A stretch of 64,000 nt of DNA from Scybalousia_A sp052170555 (GCA_052170555.1 JBQNAI010000006.1:1-64000); one strand, 5' to 3'; counted from the stretch's first letter, positions 1-10,151 are shown. The notes: a model not told the origin generated them from the sequence alone. Numbers and translations: made by a program.

Positions 1-1995
1 TGTTTTTGAGTCTTAATATGTATCAAGAGAAAGTTTTTTGTGTAATGGCGTAAAGAGGACGATTATTATTGTTACGATTAATATTTAGTGTTGGCTGTAA
101 AATATATAATTGAGTTATAAAAATTATCAATATAATGACAATCTGATAATAGTTTTGGATGTAAAAGCAATAATGAAGTATATAAGGTGCCGTTAAATGA
201 CAATTAAGGTATGTCGCTTTATGATGATCAATTAATATTGGAAAAAGTTTGTGAATTGGATTTATCTTTGAGAAGTTGGATTGAGTGTCTTTTTTTGAGA
301 CCTATTAAACAGATAAAGACAAAGCAGTACAAAAATATTAGTAGCGAGAGCAAATTTTGTTTGTGTTACAGAATAATGGTCAGGGATACAGGAATTATTT
401 TTGTTAATGGAGTCATTATTAAGAAACATTGGAGCTGAGAAATATTTGGTATTTGAAGTAGAAAATATGTGATGAATAACAAAGAAGATATATAATCAAA
501 TAGAAAATAATTAAGACATGATCAGAAAAATGCAAAAATATTATATTTTAGAATAAATATCATATACATTAAGATTATGTAAGTGGATGGAGAGTAATTA
601 TTTTTTTAGGACTGTTCAGATAATGGCAGATTATTCAGTTTTAATATTAAATTCGTTACCATCCATTACAAAATAACCACTAAATTATCTATTTGTATCC
701 AACAATTTTCTTGACTACATAACCTATAATTAAATATAAAGTGTCCATTTTTACAGTCTTATATGCTAAGATCTGATTTTTACTTCATGAATGATCTTCT
801 TGGTTAGGACTAAAGGTAATTTCATCAGGGGGTAATAATGTGATATATGTAAATATTTCATTACTTTGTAATTATGCCACATCTGTCTAATGAACTTGAT
901 TACTATGTATATTGTCCATCGGTCTCAATGTTTTTGTATGAAAAGTCTTTATTTTAACTATTGGACTTGTCGCTCCTATCAATATTATATATAATACAAT
1001 TTTAGGGGAATATATACCTTTTCCGTATTGCAGCCCATTGAAAAGTATGGATAATTAAATATAGTAACCGACTTAATACCGATATCGGATGCTGTGAGTT
1101 AATACCTAACTTGATAAAATAAATGGATGCTGTAAAACATTTAAAAATTTAAGAAGAAACAAACTATCTATTTTGGATTAAGATTGTATAATGTAGATTT
1201 TGAATGATACAAAATGTAGATATGGGAAGAAACAGTAAATGCATATATCTGTGAATGGGAATAGGATATTTATCGGTTCAAAACAAGAGAACTTCTTTAT
1301 ATCTCAAATAGAGCCTCTGTGTAGCTTTACAAATATTATCTAAATCATTGATTTTACTATACAATTCACAATACCAATGACCAAAAGAGTATGTAAACAT
1401 TAATACAAAAAAGGAAATACTATAACCAATAACGGGAAACAATGTAACATTTTTGTGAGATAATTTATTCCCATTGTACAAAACAGATATGACTATTTCA
1501 TTCTACTATCAATATTTAATCTTTAAGGTGTTTTTATCTCTATTCCATAGTAGAGAGATTAATCAGGTATCTAGTAACCATTAATATAAAAAATATTCCA
1601 GCCTGTAAAAAAGCGTATTATATTAATTAATTTACAGAATGGTAAAAAACATAAGTGGTTAAAATAATTTTGATATTTTTGTGATTGAATAGTGATCCAA
1701 AACAAAAAAAATTAATAAAAATAAAAGATATTTCACAATATTTACAGTTATGATGGCCCTGAAAGTAAATATTGTTATGAGAATCTACACAATTGTTGGT
1801 ATTATATTGCTCTCCCTTGCCTAATTCCAATGAAAGAGATCATTAGATAAATGGAAATACTTTGTAATCAATATAATTTAGGCATCATTCGAATTTAGCA
1901 ATGGATAACATAAGTAATAATAAAAATGAATAATTGCTGTAGGTAAGGTACAAATTTCATGATAATATTTAAAAATGAAAAATTACATATTCTTT
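1..1995. other. Gene-poor, apparently decayed region
   Basis: About 2 kb without a gene I can defend. The longest open stretch on the plus strand (211-438, 75 codons) has no recognisable motif. On the minus strand several frames carry membrane-like or otherwise protein-like stretches broken by stops: about 1278-1481, 1560-1830 and 690-1040. Those nearest the SGNH gene (1200-1990) look like remnants of a polytopic membrane protein and are listed separately. I see no tRNA, terminator or repeat here. The left part (1-600) could hold another old gene remnant, but I cannot name it. Confidence 0.5.
1200..1990 (-). pseudogene. Possible remnant of an MBOAT-like membrane acyltransferase
   Basis: Reading the minus strand downstream of the SGNH gene, short hydrophobic segments appear in changing frames. 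One is rich in Leu/Phe/Ile (KYLLFLLIFFV, about 1690-1760), one reads YYGIEIKTP (about 1520-1550), and one 67-codon stretch (1278-1481) contains FFVLMFTYSF followed by KINDLDNI. Order and character recall an MBOAT protein: an N-terminal LLFLL-SLV-NLG segment, a GI-IxxP segment, and a C-terminal WIFFRA-xxxINDA segment. MBOAT genes are common partners of SGNH genes in Bacteroidota. No single frame is intact and the catalytic His region is not seen, so this is inference from weak similarity and context only. Confidence 0.3.
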
Positions 1996-3357
1996 TCATC
2001 GTTCTTGGTAATCATAATATGCGTTTTCCAAAGCTTTATAAAACATTTCACCAACATATTTTGCTCCTATGTTGTTGAAATGTATGAAATCTGGATTGGC
2101 AAGAGGTCTTTCTCTCAATACCCATGAAGGCATAGAGTTCTTTCCTCCCATTGCTTCATAAAGATTCCAAAATGCAACACCACATTCTTTGGCAACCTGT
2201 TTCTGAATTGATAAGATTTTGGGAATATTAGGATTTGTCTCGTAATGAGTACCTTTTTTGCGTGAACGATCTGAGACACTAACGATAATAATAGCAGCAT
2301 CAGGATTAGATTTCTTCAAAAAATTAATTTCTTTTCTTAGTTGAACTTTGTAATAATTATAAGATGGCACAACCTGTTGTTCATCTTGTGGAACAGCATT
2401 AACTCCAAATTGTAAGATAAGTAGTTTGACATTAAGTTTTTTACTCATGGAGGCAAGGAATTCCGGATTATTTTTTGTAAAACCATTTCCTGAACAGCCA
2501 CGCAGAGGAACATTATCCACATATATTCCTTTCGTATCACTGAAGTCTAAAGAATATAAGTCTACATTACCGATTATTTGAAAGGTTAAAGACTTCACGA
2601 TAGTGTTGTTATTAATTTTTTGAGCTGAAAGCCCTTCTGAATTATTAATATGGAGAGTTGTTAAAATGTTTTCCCCATTCAGTATATTGATATGTGACAT
2701 TGGAGAATTAGATTTACAATACAATGTCATATTTGCTACAGTTTTTTTGTCAAAATGAATAGTTATGAAAGAAGTATCTTTAACACAAACTACAACACTT
2801 TGCATTAATCCATAATTGCGGAATAAAGTTCGTTTGTTATGAATAATTGAATAAAACTGACAACTATCGGAATATGAAAAAGTAATATTTTTGATATTGG
2901 AACGAGAATACAAAGGGATTTCCCCTCGTCCATCTCCTCCAAACATTCCCTGCAACCTTGCACGTAAATAGGAGGTTATCCTATCTCCTTCAATTTGAGA
3001 GTCGCCATAATGAATAACTCTTACTACATTATTATCAGTTGCTATCTTATTTAAAGAAGAAAAAAAACTATCCAAATATGTAGACTCCTCATTAGGAAAC
3101 TCTATATTAACAATATTATCTGCCTTGATTTTTACTCGTTTAATCTTCTTTTCTTGTTCATCCGATATATTTTGTTCTACAACAATAGAAGTTATATCAG
3201 CATATTGAGGTTTCTTATCAAAAAATATCTCGTCAAGTGGAGGGAATATTAGGTGTATACTCCCTATATTTACACCACTGCGAGGAAATAAAATAGACAC
3301 TAACCCCAAAATCAAAAAAATTATACAAAGGGAAAAAATAACTTTTGAAATTTTCAT
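1996..3357 (-). CDS. SGNH/GDSL-type hydrolase, membrane anchored
   Basis: The protein has one N-terminal membrane helix (about residues 15-35 of the longest frame), then an extracytoplasmic SGNH domain. The catalytic blocks are visible in longest-frame numbering: HYGDSQ with Ser131, a GNGF glycine block near 301-304, FGVNA with Asn331, and DFIH with Asp434 and His437. SGNH enzymes of this layout usually remove or transfer O-acetyl groups on envelope polysaccharide or peptidoglycan; the substrate here is unknown. I chose the Met at 3357 because it directly precedes a normal signal-anchor (MKISKVIFSL); the frame also opens at 3390. It lies 43 nt after the mltD-like gene, suggesting one transcript devoted to cell-wall remodelling. 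Downstream sequence may be the wreck of its acyltransferase partner. Confidence 0.8.
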   Translation of the reverse strand: MKISKVIFSLCIIFLILGLVSILFPRSGVNIGSIHLIFPPLDEIFFDKKPQYADITSIVVEQNISDEQEKKIKRVKIKADNIVNIEFPNEESTYLDSFFSSLNKIATDNNVVRVIHYGDSQIEGDRITSYLRARLQGMFGGDGRGEIPLYSRSNIKNITFSYSDSCQFYSIIHNKRTLFRNYGLMQSVVVCVKDTSFITIHFDKKTVANMTLYCKSNSPMSHINILNGENILTTLHINNSEGLSAQKINNNTIVKSLTFQIIGNVDLYSLDFSDTKGIYVDNVPLRGCSGNGFTKNNPEFLASMSKKLNVKLLILQFGVNAVPQDEQQVVPSYNYYKVQLRKEINFLKKSNPDAAIIIVSVSDRSRKKGTHYETNPNIPKILSIQKQVAKECGVAFWNLYEAMGGKNSMPSWVLRERPLANPDFIHFNNIGAKYVGEMFYKALENAYYDYQER

Positions 3358-3400
3358 GATTTTATCAGTATCAAAATTGCAGAAGAACAACGTTAATGTT

Positions 3401-5056
3401 TTATTTTATTTTTAATTTTTGACCGGGTCGTATTTTTTTAGCAGTTTTTTGATTAAGACCGTTTGCCTTTAGAATTTGACTTTCTGAAGTATTATATTTA
3501 GATGCAATCTTTGAAATTGTTTCGCCACCTTTTACAGTATGGAATTGTTCTTTATTTTTTTTCTCCTTTGAATTAGTCTTTTGTGTTGATCTTTTGTTTT
3601 GTTTTATTGTTTTATTAGGTTTGGTCGTTTGTTGTGAAGAACAATTATCCATCTGTGTTGAAACTACAACAGTTTGCTCTTGTTGATTATTAGCATTGTC
3701 TGCTGCCGTGATACTCTCTTCCACAATACTTCTGTTTTCACTCTCAGTAGGAGGAATATATTTCTTTTTTTCAACTGCTACTTTTTGCTTTACAGATAGC
3801 AGTGTTCCCTTGCGAAGTTTATTTGTTTTTACTCTTTTGTTCCATTTCCTTAAATCACTAACTGTTACAGCATATCTACGTGCAATAGAAGACCAACTGT
3901 CCCTCTTCTGTACTTTGTGCATAATAGTTTTTGTTACATAAACTATTTGAGTAGAATCATTTGAGTATGTAACGGAGGAGATACCATCATTACTTAGTAA
4001 ATTGTTAGGATTGTATTTCTCTTTGTCCGTGTTAGATATAGAATCTTCTAATTCTATAAATGTTTCAATATCTTTCAGCGGTAATCGTAAATAGTATTCT
4101 CCCAAACTACCTGGGATATAATCCATTTTGTATTGAGGATTCATATCTCTAATTTGCTCAACGGAGATACCCATAACTTTTTCTATCTGTCCAAAGTAGA
4201 TATCTTTAGAAACATTTATAGTATCATTTATTAAATCTAAGGGACGTGTTAATTCGATTGGGCGAATTCCATGCTTATCAGCATGATTCATAACATATGT
4301 AGCCGCAATGAAAGCTGGGACGTAGTTTCTTGTTTCTTTTGGCAGATAATCATATATCTCCCAAAAACTTTTCTTACCTGAACGTTTGATCGCCTTATTT
4401 ACATTTCCGGGACCACAGTTGTAAGCAGCTAACACTAACGACCAATCACGATAAATGGAATACAAATCATTGAGATATTTAGCAGCAGCAATAGTAGATT
4501 TGACTACATCTCGCCTGTCATCTACAACACTATTAACCCTTAAATCATAAGTACGTCCCGTGGCATACATAAACTGCCAAAGTCCTGTTGCCCCTGCTCT
4601 AGATACAGCTCTGGGATTGAAAGCAGACTCAATGACAACTAAGTATTTCAAATCGCTAGGCACACCATATGCATCAAGAATATTTTCAAAAATAGGAAAA
4701 TAATATTTGCTAATTCCTAACATAATACCGACCCTCTCTCCAATACGATCTACATAATAAATAATATGATTACGTACAATATTGTTATAAACTAATGGAA
4801 CACAAGAAGGTATTTGCTTCAGACGTTGTTGAAATTCTCCATCGCTTGTTTCTTTTGCAGTATGACTATTATATGTAGGGGTAAAAAATTTTTGATTTCG
4901 GTTTTTGGCATTTTGTTTTATGTAGTAGGATTGAAGTAACTCGTTGTAATTCCTTTCAAAATTGGAATATATCTCATCATTATCATTCTGTGCAACAACA
5001 ATGTTTGACACAAATGCAAGTAATAGCAATAATAATATCTTCTTGTATAATATCAT
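3401..5056 (-). CDS. mltD: MltD-like lytic murein transglycosylase with LysM repeats
   Basis: The 551-residue protein has a cleavable signal peptide (ends near VVAQ, residue 23). An SLT/GH23-type catalytic domain covers about residues 120-265: ESAFNP carries the catalytic Glu143, followed by GLWQFM (158-163) and AAYNCGPGNV (200-209), all typical of the MltD family. Two LysM peptidoglycan-binding modules follow, one near 373-422 and one at the C-terminus (505-551), joined by a Lys/Gln/Asn-rich linker. It should cleave glycan strands in the periplasm to give 1,6-anhydromuropeptides during growth or recycling. The gene is followed by the SGNH hydrolase on the same strand. Family assignment is firm; the exact orthologue within MltD-type proteins is less so. 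Confidence 0.92.
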   Translation of the reverse strand: MILYKKILLLLLLAFVSNIVVAQNDNDEIYSNFERNYNELLQSYYIKQNAKNRNQKFFTPTYNSHTAKETSDGEFQQRLKQIPSCVPLVYNNIVRNHIIYYVDRIGERVGIMLGISKYYFPIFENILDAYGVPSDLKYLVVIESAFNPRAVSRAGATGLWQFMYATGRTYDLRVNSVVDDRRDVVKSTIAAAKYLNDLYSIYRDWSLVLAAYNCGPGNVNKAIKRSGKKSFWEIYDYLPKETRNYVPAFIAATYVMNHADKHGIRPIELTRPLDLINDTINVSKDIYFGQIEKVMGISVEQIRDMNPQYKMDYIPGSLGEYYLRLPLKDIETFIELEDSISNTDKEKYNPNNLLSNDGISSVTYSNDSTQIVYVTKTIMHKVQKRDSWSSIARRYAVTVSDLRKWNKRVKTNKLRKGTLLSVKQKVAVEKKKYIPPTESENRSIVEESITAADNANNQQEQTVVVSTQMDNCSSQQTTKPNKTIKQNKRSTQKTNSKEKKNKEQFHTVKGGETISKIASKYNTSESQILKANGLNQKTAKKIRPGQKLKIK

Positions 5057-5163
5057 ATTTTTTATTCTAAATTATTTTAGTTTGAAGAAAAACTATGGAT
5101 GCACATTGAGAGTGTAAAATTACAACATTATTCTCATTTAAATGCACCAATTCATAAAAAAAG

Positions 5164-6702
5164 TTAAACACCCAACTCCTCCGCTATTCTTTTTGCAACA
5201 TTTATTCCATCTATTGCCGAAGAAGTGATACCTCCAGCATATCCTGCTCCTTCACCACAAGGATATAGATTTTTTAATTGAGGATGTTGCATACTATTTT
5301 TGTCTCTCACAATACGGACAGGGGCAGAAGTACGACTTTCTAGCCCTATTATATTAGCCTGATTTGAAATAAAACCTCTCATCTTACGGTTAAATATCTG
5401 AAAGCCAACTCTAAGGCTATCCGATACAAATTTAGGCAATCTATCTTCCATTTTCATGTTAACTAATCCTGGCTTGTATGAACTTTCTGCCAGAGTAGCG
5501 GATTGTCTCCCTGCAACAAAATCATCTAAACGCTGAGCAGGGCAAATACATTTATTAAAATGCATAATGTGTTCCCATTTTTGTTGTAATTTCAATAGAG
5601 ATAAAGCACCAAATTCTTTAAATTCTCTTGCATCTCGTTCGTTAACCGTAACAACTATGGCACTATTAGCAAATTTGCCACTACGTGAAGAGTTGGACAT
5701 ACCATTCACAACCATTATATTTTCTTTATCGACTGTTGGAACCACAACTCCGCCTGGACACATGCAAAAGGAAAATACTCCCCTGTCATTGTTTTGTGCT
5801 GTCAATGAATATTCTGCTGGCGGAAGTAATGGAGAATAATTAGTATTGTGATATTGAATTTCATTAATTAATTCCTGTGGATGTTCTACACGCACACCTA
5901 TGGCGAAAGGTTTGGGTTCTATCATCCATTTGTTGTCATAAAACAACTGATATATATCTTTTGCAGAATGCCCTGTAGCGAGTATAACTTTTGATGCAAT
6001 AATATCTTCTCCATCAGAAGTTGTAACTCCTAAAACTTCCCCATCTTTCACAATAAAATTAGCAACCTTCGTATTAAATCTGTATTCACCACCACTTTTT
6101 AGTATTTGTTCTCTGATATTTTTAATAATACGACTCAAAACATCGGTTCCTATATGAGGATGTGTTTGAAAGAGAATTTCTTTTTTCGCTCCAAAATGAA
6201 CTAACAACCGTAAAACTTCTTCAACATTGCCTTTTTTGTTACTTCTCGTAAATAATTTACCATCAGAGAAAGTCCCTGCACCACCTTCTCCAAAACAAAA
6301 ATTGCTTTCCTCATTAATAGAGCCATTACGCACGATATTCGCTGTATCTTGTTTGCGAACCTCTACTTGTGAACCTCGCTCAACAATGATAGGTTTTAAT
6401 CCCTTTTGTATCAATTTCAAGGCAGCTATCAATCCGCAAGGTCCCGCCCCAACAACTATTATTTGCATTGAATTGCTCACATTCAAAAAAGGCTCTGGTA
6501 TAATTTTAGGCAAATCATTATTTGAAGATACTATAATATCCAAATGGTAAACAGGAGTCTTTCTTGCATCCAAACTTTCTTTACTTAGCATATATGAAAG
6601 ATATTTTCTTTCTATTCCACTTTCTTGTGCTATAAGTTTTTCCAATGCATCTTTATCAAAATATGCTTCAGGCTTTAAAGTTAGTTGTATTGTTTTTCTC
6701 AT
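5164..6702 (-). CDS. FAD-dependent dehydrogenase (COG2509-type)
   Basis: This 512-residue protein has a classic Rossmann dinucleotide site (VVGAGPCGLIAA, near residue 83) followed by the acidic end of strand 2 (IIVERG). It also has the family blocks GGAGTFSDGKL and ILATGHSA, and a C-terminal FAD-contacting block (CGEGAGYAGGITSSA). About 80 residues precede the FAD domain, as in other COG2509 members. The family is predicted to be a flavoprotein oxidoreductase but its substrate is not established. The gene begins 2 nt after the stop of the PorT-like gene, so the two are probably co-transcribed, though no functional link is evident. Confidence 0.85.
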   Translation of the reverse strand: MRKTIQLTLKPEAYFDKDALEKLIAQESGIERKYLSYMLSKESLDARKTPVYHLDIIVSSNNDLPKIIPEPFLNVSNSMQIIVVGAGPCGLIAALKLIQKGLKPIIVERGSQVEVRKQDTANIVRNGSINEESNFCFGEGGAGTFSDGKLFTRSNKKGNVEEVLRLLVHFGAKKEILFQTHPHIGTDVLSRIIKNIREQILKSGGEYRFNTKVANFIVKDGEVLGVTTSDGEDIIASKVILATGHSAKDIYQLFYDNKWMIEPKPFAIGVRVEHPQELINEIQYHNTNYSPLLPPAEYSLTAQNNDRGVFSFCMCPGGVVVPTVDKENIMVVNGMSNSSRSGKFANSAIVVTVNERDAREFKEFGALSLLKLQQKWEHIMHFNKCICPAQRLDDFVAGRQSATLAESSYKPGLVNMKMEDRLPKFVSDSLRVGFQIFNRKMRGFISNQANIIGLESRTSAPVRIVRDKNSMQHPQLKNLYPCGEGAGYAGGITSSAIDGINVAKRIAEELGV

Positions 6703-6704
6703 AT

Positions 6705-7430
6705 TTATTGAAAGATTAGGTTGATATAAAACATCTGTGTTCTCATTTTTTCTATGCAGTCGGCATACACAGTCTTGTAATCGTGATTGATCACATCTGT
6801 TGTACCGAAAGAATTTTTAATCTCCAATGTCATTTTAAACATTGGGAAATAAAAATCAAACCCAGCACCGATAACGTAAGACACTTCTGAATCATTTACT
6901 TTGAAGAGGAATTCATCGTTTCTTATTTTTTTTCTTCTAATAGAACCTAAATCATAATCGTATTTGAAACCTCCCAATAAATATGGTCGGAAGTTATGCC
7001 AACGTTTGGCTGTTAATTTGATTTCAAAGGGAAGGTCCAAATAAATTACTTCAAAACTTTGATTAGTTGTATGAAAGGTGGAGTTTTGTTTAATAAGGAA
7101 AGAAAAATTTCTTTCAGAAAAAGATACATTAGGGAGGAATCTTATGTACAAAAAGGAAAGCAATCGCAAATCTGCCATAATTCCGAGTTGGACTCCAGGT
7201 TTTGTATGTGCATTAAAGGACATAATAGAATCTTGATATGGTAGATTTTTTTTATCTGAAATATCAGTGTACATGGTATTGATTCCGCAGAACCAACCTG
7301 GTAAGAAGAATTTACGATCGTAATGAGGAATATTTTTAGGCACGTCCTGGGCGTAAGATATCCTCGATAGATTGCATATTAGATAAGCGACAATTAATAT
7401 GAATGATATTAAGATCTGTCGTTTTTTCAT
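6705..7430 (-). CDS. porT: PorT-like outer-membrane beta-barrel protein (T9SS)
   Basis: The 241-residue protein has a signal peptide (ending near ISYAQ, about residue 28) and then alternating hydrophobic/polar strands typical of a small outer-membrane barrel. Blocks such as PGVQLGIMADLRL, YIRFLPNVSFSERNF, IYLDLPFEIKL and RPYLLGGFKYDYDL match the PorT/SprT pattern, including the length. PorT is an outer-membrane protein needed for type IX secretion in Porphyromonas and for gliding/secretion in Flavobacterium. A T9SS in this organism is independently supported by the sorting domain of the protein at 34274-37621. The alternative is a generic OMP beta-barrel family protein. The FAD dehydrogenase gene follows after 2 nt. 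Confidence 0.7.
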   Translation of the reverse strand: MKKRQILISFILIVAYLICNLSRISYAQDVPKNIPHYDRKFFLPGWFCGINTMYTDISDKKNLPYQDSIMSFNAHTKPGVQLGIMADLRLLSFLYIRFLPNVSFSERNFSFLIKQNSTFHTTNQSFEVIYLDLPFEIKLTAKRWHNFRPYLLGGFKYDYDLGSIRRKKIRNDEFLFKVNDSEVSYVIGAGFDFYFPMFKMTLEIKNSFGTTDVINHDYKTVYADCIEKMRTQMFYINLIFQ

Positions 7431-7662
7431 AATTGTTTTGAAATTGTTTTGAAATTGTGGCTAACACAATTATTTTGTTTTGCGATTGCTTTAATAAACT
7501 TGAAATTAATTTATTTTATTGTGATAATAATGTAAAAATTGAAGTCTTTTTCATTAATGCCTAATTGAATTATTGGGGAAAATTTTTTGTTTTGTCATTG
7601 AGATGTATTCAATTGCATTCTTCAATAGATATAATTGCGTTTAAGAGTAGAGGTTGATATTT

Positions 7663-8349
7663 TTAGTTACGTTTAAATCCTTTTGGAATATCAAAAGGAT
7701 AAGAATTTTTAGGGTTAAGATTATGGTCTTTGATAATAATGTTTATGTGTTGGTCTTTATTATTCAGTTTACCATTAATATTGATCAGTATAGGCAACGA
7801 AATATTATTAACTTTTTGTAGTTTTTTGACAATTGTACCATTAAACTTTGCCGTATTATAAGATTTAACCAAGATGCTGTCTGTAAACAGCTCCTGTACG
7901 AAATCAAAACTCAGGGGCAACCCAACAATCATACTTGCTTTTGCGTAAGACCATTGTATATATTCCCTATTAAACTTATCAAGCAGGTAGATGGAATCTT
8001 TATTGCACTTAGCTCTAAAAACCTCTATGCCCATAGACAATGCAGAAAACCAAAATAAACTGTCGTATGTCGTACGTACCGAAATATTGATAGGCATTCC
8101 CTTAAATGAGGTCTTACATTTGAATAAACAAGTTTTGTATGGTGATTTTTTTATTTGGTTTTCAATTGTTGGTACAGATATTATCCTTGTAGGATTATCT
8201 GTTGTTTTTTTTGTTAGAAGAGTATCCACATTTTCGGTTTGTTTTCTGTCTTGCATAGAAGTTTTGACCTTAGGTGATTTTTTGAAGATAGAGCATGAGG
8301 CAAATATAATTACTATCAATAATGTGTATACCAACTTATTGTTTTTCAT
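7663..8349 (-). CDS. DUF4292-like outer-membrane lipoprotein
   Basis: The sequence begins MKNNKLVYTLL and has a lipoprotein signal with lipobox FASC, so the mature protein starts with an acylated Cys. The body has the DUF4292 pattern: a short beta strand run (FKGMPINISVRTTYDSLFWFSA), then MGIEVFRAKCNKDSIYLLDKFNREYI split over two strands, and a C-terminal IPKGF. The fold resembles LolA/LolB-type lipoprotein carriers, but no function is established. The frame opens further upstream (8376), but a -7-like box TATCTTTG on the minus strand (8374-8381) overlaps that start, so I prefer the Met at 8349; the Met at 8358 is also possible. In related genomes this family usually sits beside envelope genes, as here. 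Confidence 0.72.
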   Translation of the reverse strand: MKNNKLVYTLLIVIIFASCSIFKKSPKVKTSMQDRKQTENVDTLLTKKTTDNPTRIISVPTIENQIKKSPYKTCLFKCKTSFKGMPINISVRTTYDSLFWFSALSMGIEVFRAKCNKDSIYLLDKFNREYIQWSYAKASMIVGLPLSFDFVQELFTDSILVKSYNTAKFNGTIVKKLQKVNNISLPILININGKLNNKDQHINIIIKDHNLNPKNSYPFDIPKGFKRN

Positions 8350-8373
8350 TTTTAGCATGATCTTTTGAATATG

Positions 8374-8381
8374 CAAAGATA
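8374..8381 (-). promoter_or_regulatory. -7 box (TATCTTTG) of the DUF4292-like gene
   Basis: It matches the Bacteroidota -7 consensus TAnnTTTG on the minus strand, 25 nt before the preferred start. I do not see a convincing -33 TTTG at the usual 19-nt distance. Confidence 0.4.
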
Positions 8382-8583
8382 GAAAGATTTCATTGAATTT
8401 AATAAAAAATGGTTTAAAAATTTAGTGCTGTGTTCCACAATTTATTGATATGTTTATTTCTTTTTTATTAATCTACTCTAGATTGAGATTGTTAGATTTT
8501 CGTGAAAAAAACGGCGATATTTTATAAAAATATTTTAACTTCGCACCCCTAAACTATATTTTTTGATTTAAATCTTATGAGTT

Positions 8584-10131
8584 ATGTCAATAAACAGTAA
8601 AAACAAGGAATTGAAAGAAAGGATGCAAGCTGCATTGCAGGGAGGAGGAGAAAAAGCTGTTGAAAAGCAGAAAGCATCGGGCAAGCTTACGGCAAGAGAA
8701 CGTATAATTGCTCTTTTGGACAAAGAATCTTTTCATGAGTATGATTTGTTTATACAACATTCGGGAAGAGATTTTGATATGGATAAGAAGATTCTACCTG
8801 GTGACGGAGTAGTTACCGGAACAGGTACGATAAGTGGGCACCCTGTCTGTATATATGCACAAGATTTCACGGTATCCGGGGGCTCTTTGGGATACATGCA
8901 CGCAAAAAAGATATGCAAAATAATGGATCATGCTATGGCTATGCGGACACCTATTATTGGGATCAATGATTCAGGTGGTGCAAGGATACAAGAAGGAGTA
9001 AATGCCTTAGCGGGATATGGTGAAATTTTTTACCGTAACACTATGGCATCAGGAGTTATTCCTCAAATTAGTGTTATCCTAGGACCTTGTGCAGGAGGTG
9101 CAGTTTATTCTCCAGCTCTGACGGATTTTGTATTTGTTGTAGATAAGATTTCCAATATGTTCATCACAGGTCCCGAGGTTATCAAAACGGTTTTGGGTGA
9201 AGAGATAAATAAAGAGGATCTGGGGGGAGCAAGAGTTCATGCTGAAATTAGTGGTAATGCACATTTCTATGCAGAAAGTGAACAAGAATGCTTCAAACAG
9301 ATACAAGATTTGTTTACCTATATACCTTGGAATAATACAAAAAGAGCAGATGCATTTGAAGCTAAAAAGCCTAATACCAAAGAATTTAAAATAAATAGTG
9401 TATTTCCAACTAATCCTGCTCAACCTTATGATGTACGTGATATTATTAAGGGTTTAACCGATTCTAGCGAATTTTTGGAAATTCAAGAATTGTTTGCTCC
9501 TAACATTGTCATTGGATTCGGGAGAGTAGAGGGTGAAACGGTAGGTTTTGTTGCCAATAATCCTGGAGCAATGGCGGGTGTGTTAGATTGTGACTCATCT
9601 GATAAAGCAGCTAGGTTCATCCGTTTTTGTGATGCATTCAATATCCCATTAGTCACCTTAGTAGATTTGCCGGGATATTTACCTGGTATTGACCAAGAGC
9701 ATGCAGGAGTAATTCGTCACGGGGCTAAAATCCTTTATGCATACAGTGAAGCAACTGTTCCTAAGATTACTGTCATTTTACGTAAAGCTTATGGCGGTGG
9801 ATATATTGCAATGTGTTCTTCACACCTGAAAGCAGATTTTGTATTTGCGTGGCCAACAGCAGAAATTGCAGTGATGGGACCAGAGGGAGCTGCAAATATT
9901 ATTTTCCGCAAAGAGATAAATGAAGCAGAGAATAAAGAACAGGTTAGAAAAGAAAAGATAGATGAGTATCGTGAAAAATTTGCTAATCCGTATGTTGCAG
10001 CATCTTACGGTTATGTAGATTCGGTTATTCAACCTAACGATACGCGTAAATATATTGAGCATGCGTTAAGAATGACTAAGAATAAAAAGATAGATACTCC
10101 GTTCAAAAAACACGGATTACCACCATTTTAA
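8584..10131 (+). CDS. mmdA: Methylmalonyl-CoA decarboxylase alpha / propionyl-CoA carboxylase carboxyltransferase subunit
   Basis: The 515-residue protein is a full-length biotin-dependent acyl-CoA carboxyltransferase with two crotonase-like halves. The N-half carries GGSLGYMHAKK and NDSGGARIQEG (near residues 99-135), which form the acyl-CoA oxyanion site. The C-half carries LPGYLPG and KAYGGGYIAM (near 345-410), which bind carboxybiotin. It moves CO2 between (methyl)malonyl-CoA and the biotin on the partner encoded 20 nt downstream. In Bacteroidales this serves the succinate-propionate pathway. Whether it works as a Na+-pumping decarboxylase or as a carboxylase cannot be decided, because neither the beta membrane pump nor a biotin carboxylase gene is adjacent. 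Confidence 0.93.
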   Translation: MSINSKNKELKERMQAALQGGGEKAVEKQKASGKLTARERIIALLDKESFHEYDLFIQHSGRDFDMDKKILPGDGVVTGTGTISGHPVCIYAQDFTVSGGSLGYMHAKKICKIMDHAMAMRTPIIGINDSGGARIQEGVNALAGYGEIFYRNTMASGVIPQISVILGPCAGGAVYSPALTDFVFVVDKISNMFITGPEVIKTVLGEEINKEDLGGARVHAEISGNAHFYAESEQECFKQIQDLFTYIPWNNTKRADAFEAKKPNTKEFKINSVFPTNPAQPYDVRDIIKGLTDSSEFLEIQELFAPNIVIGFGRVEGETVGFVANNPGAMAGVLDCDSSDKAARFIRFCDAFNIPLVTLVDLPGYLPGIDQEHAGVIRHGAKILYAYSEATVPKITVILRKAYGGGYIAMCSSHLKADFVFAWPTAEIAVMGPEGAANIIFRKEINEAENKEQVRKEKIDEYREKFANPYVAASYGYVDSVIQPNDTRKYIEHALRMTKNKKIDTPFKKHGLPPF

Positions 10132-10137
10132 AAAAAT

Positions 10138-10143
10138 AGGAGG
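10138..10143 (+). promoter_or_regulatory. Strong Shine-Dalgarno of the biotin carrier gene
   Basis: AGGAGG lies 8 nt before the ATG at 10152. Most genes in this window lack such a site, so this is a notable exception; it may raise carrier output relative to mmdA. Confidence 0.7.
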
Positions 10144-10151
10144 AATAAATT

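Noticed and set aside
211..438. 75-codon open frame on the plus strand
   Set aside because: No motif, signal or family resemblance; it lies in a decayed region and an upstream in-frame stop-free stretch is short. Kept only as part of the gene-poor region.
7433..7456. Short tandem repeat of an 11-nt unit (ATTGTTTTGAA) upstream of the PorT-like gene
   Set aside because: Only a little over two copies; likely simple slippage and not related to the 21-nt arrays.
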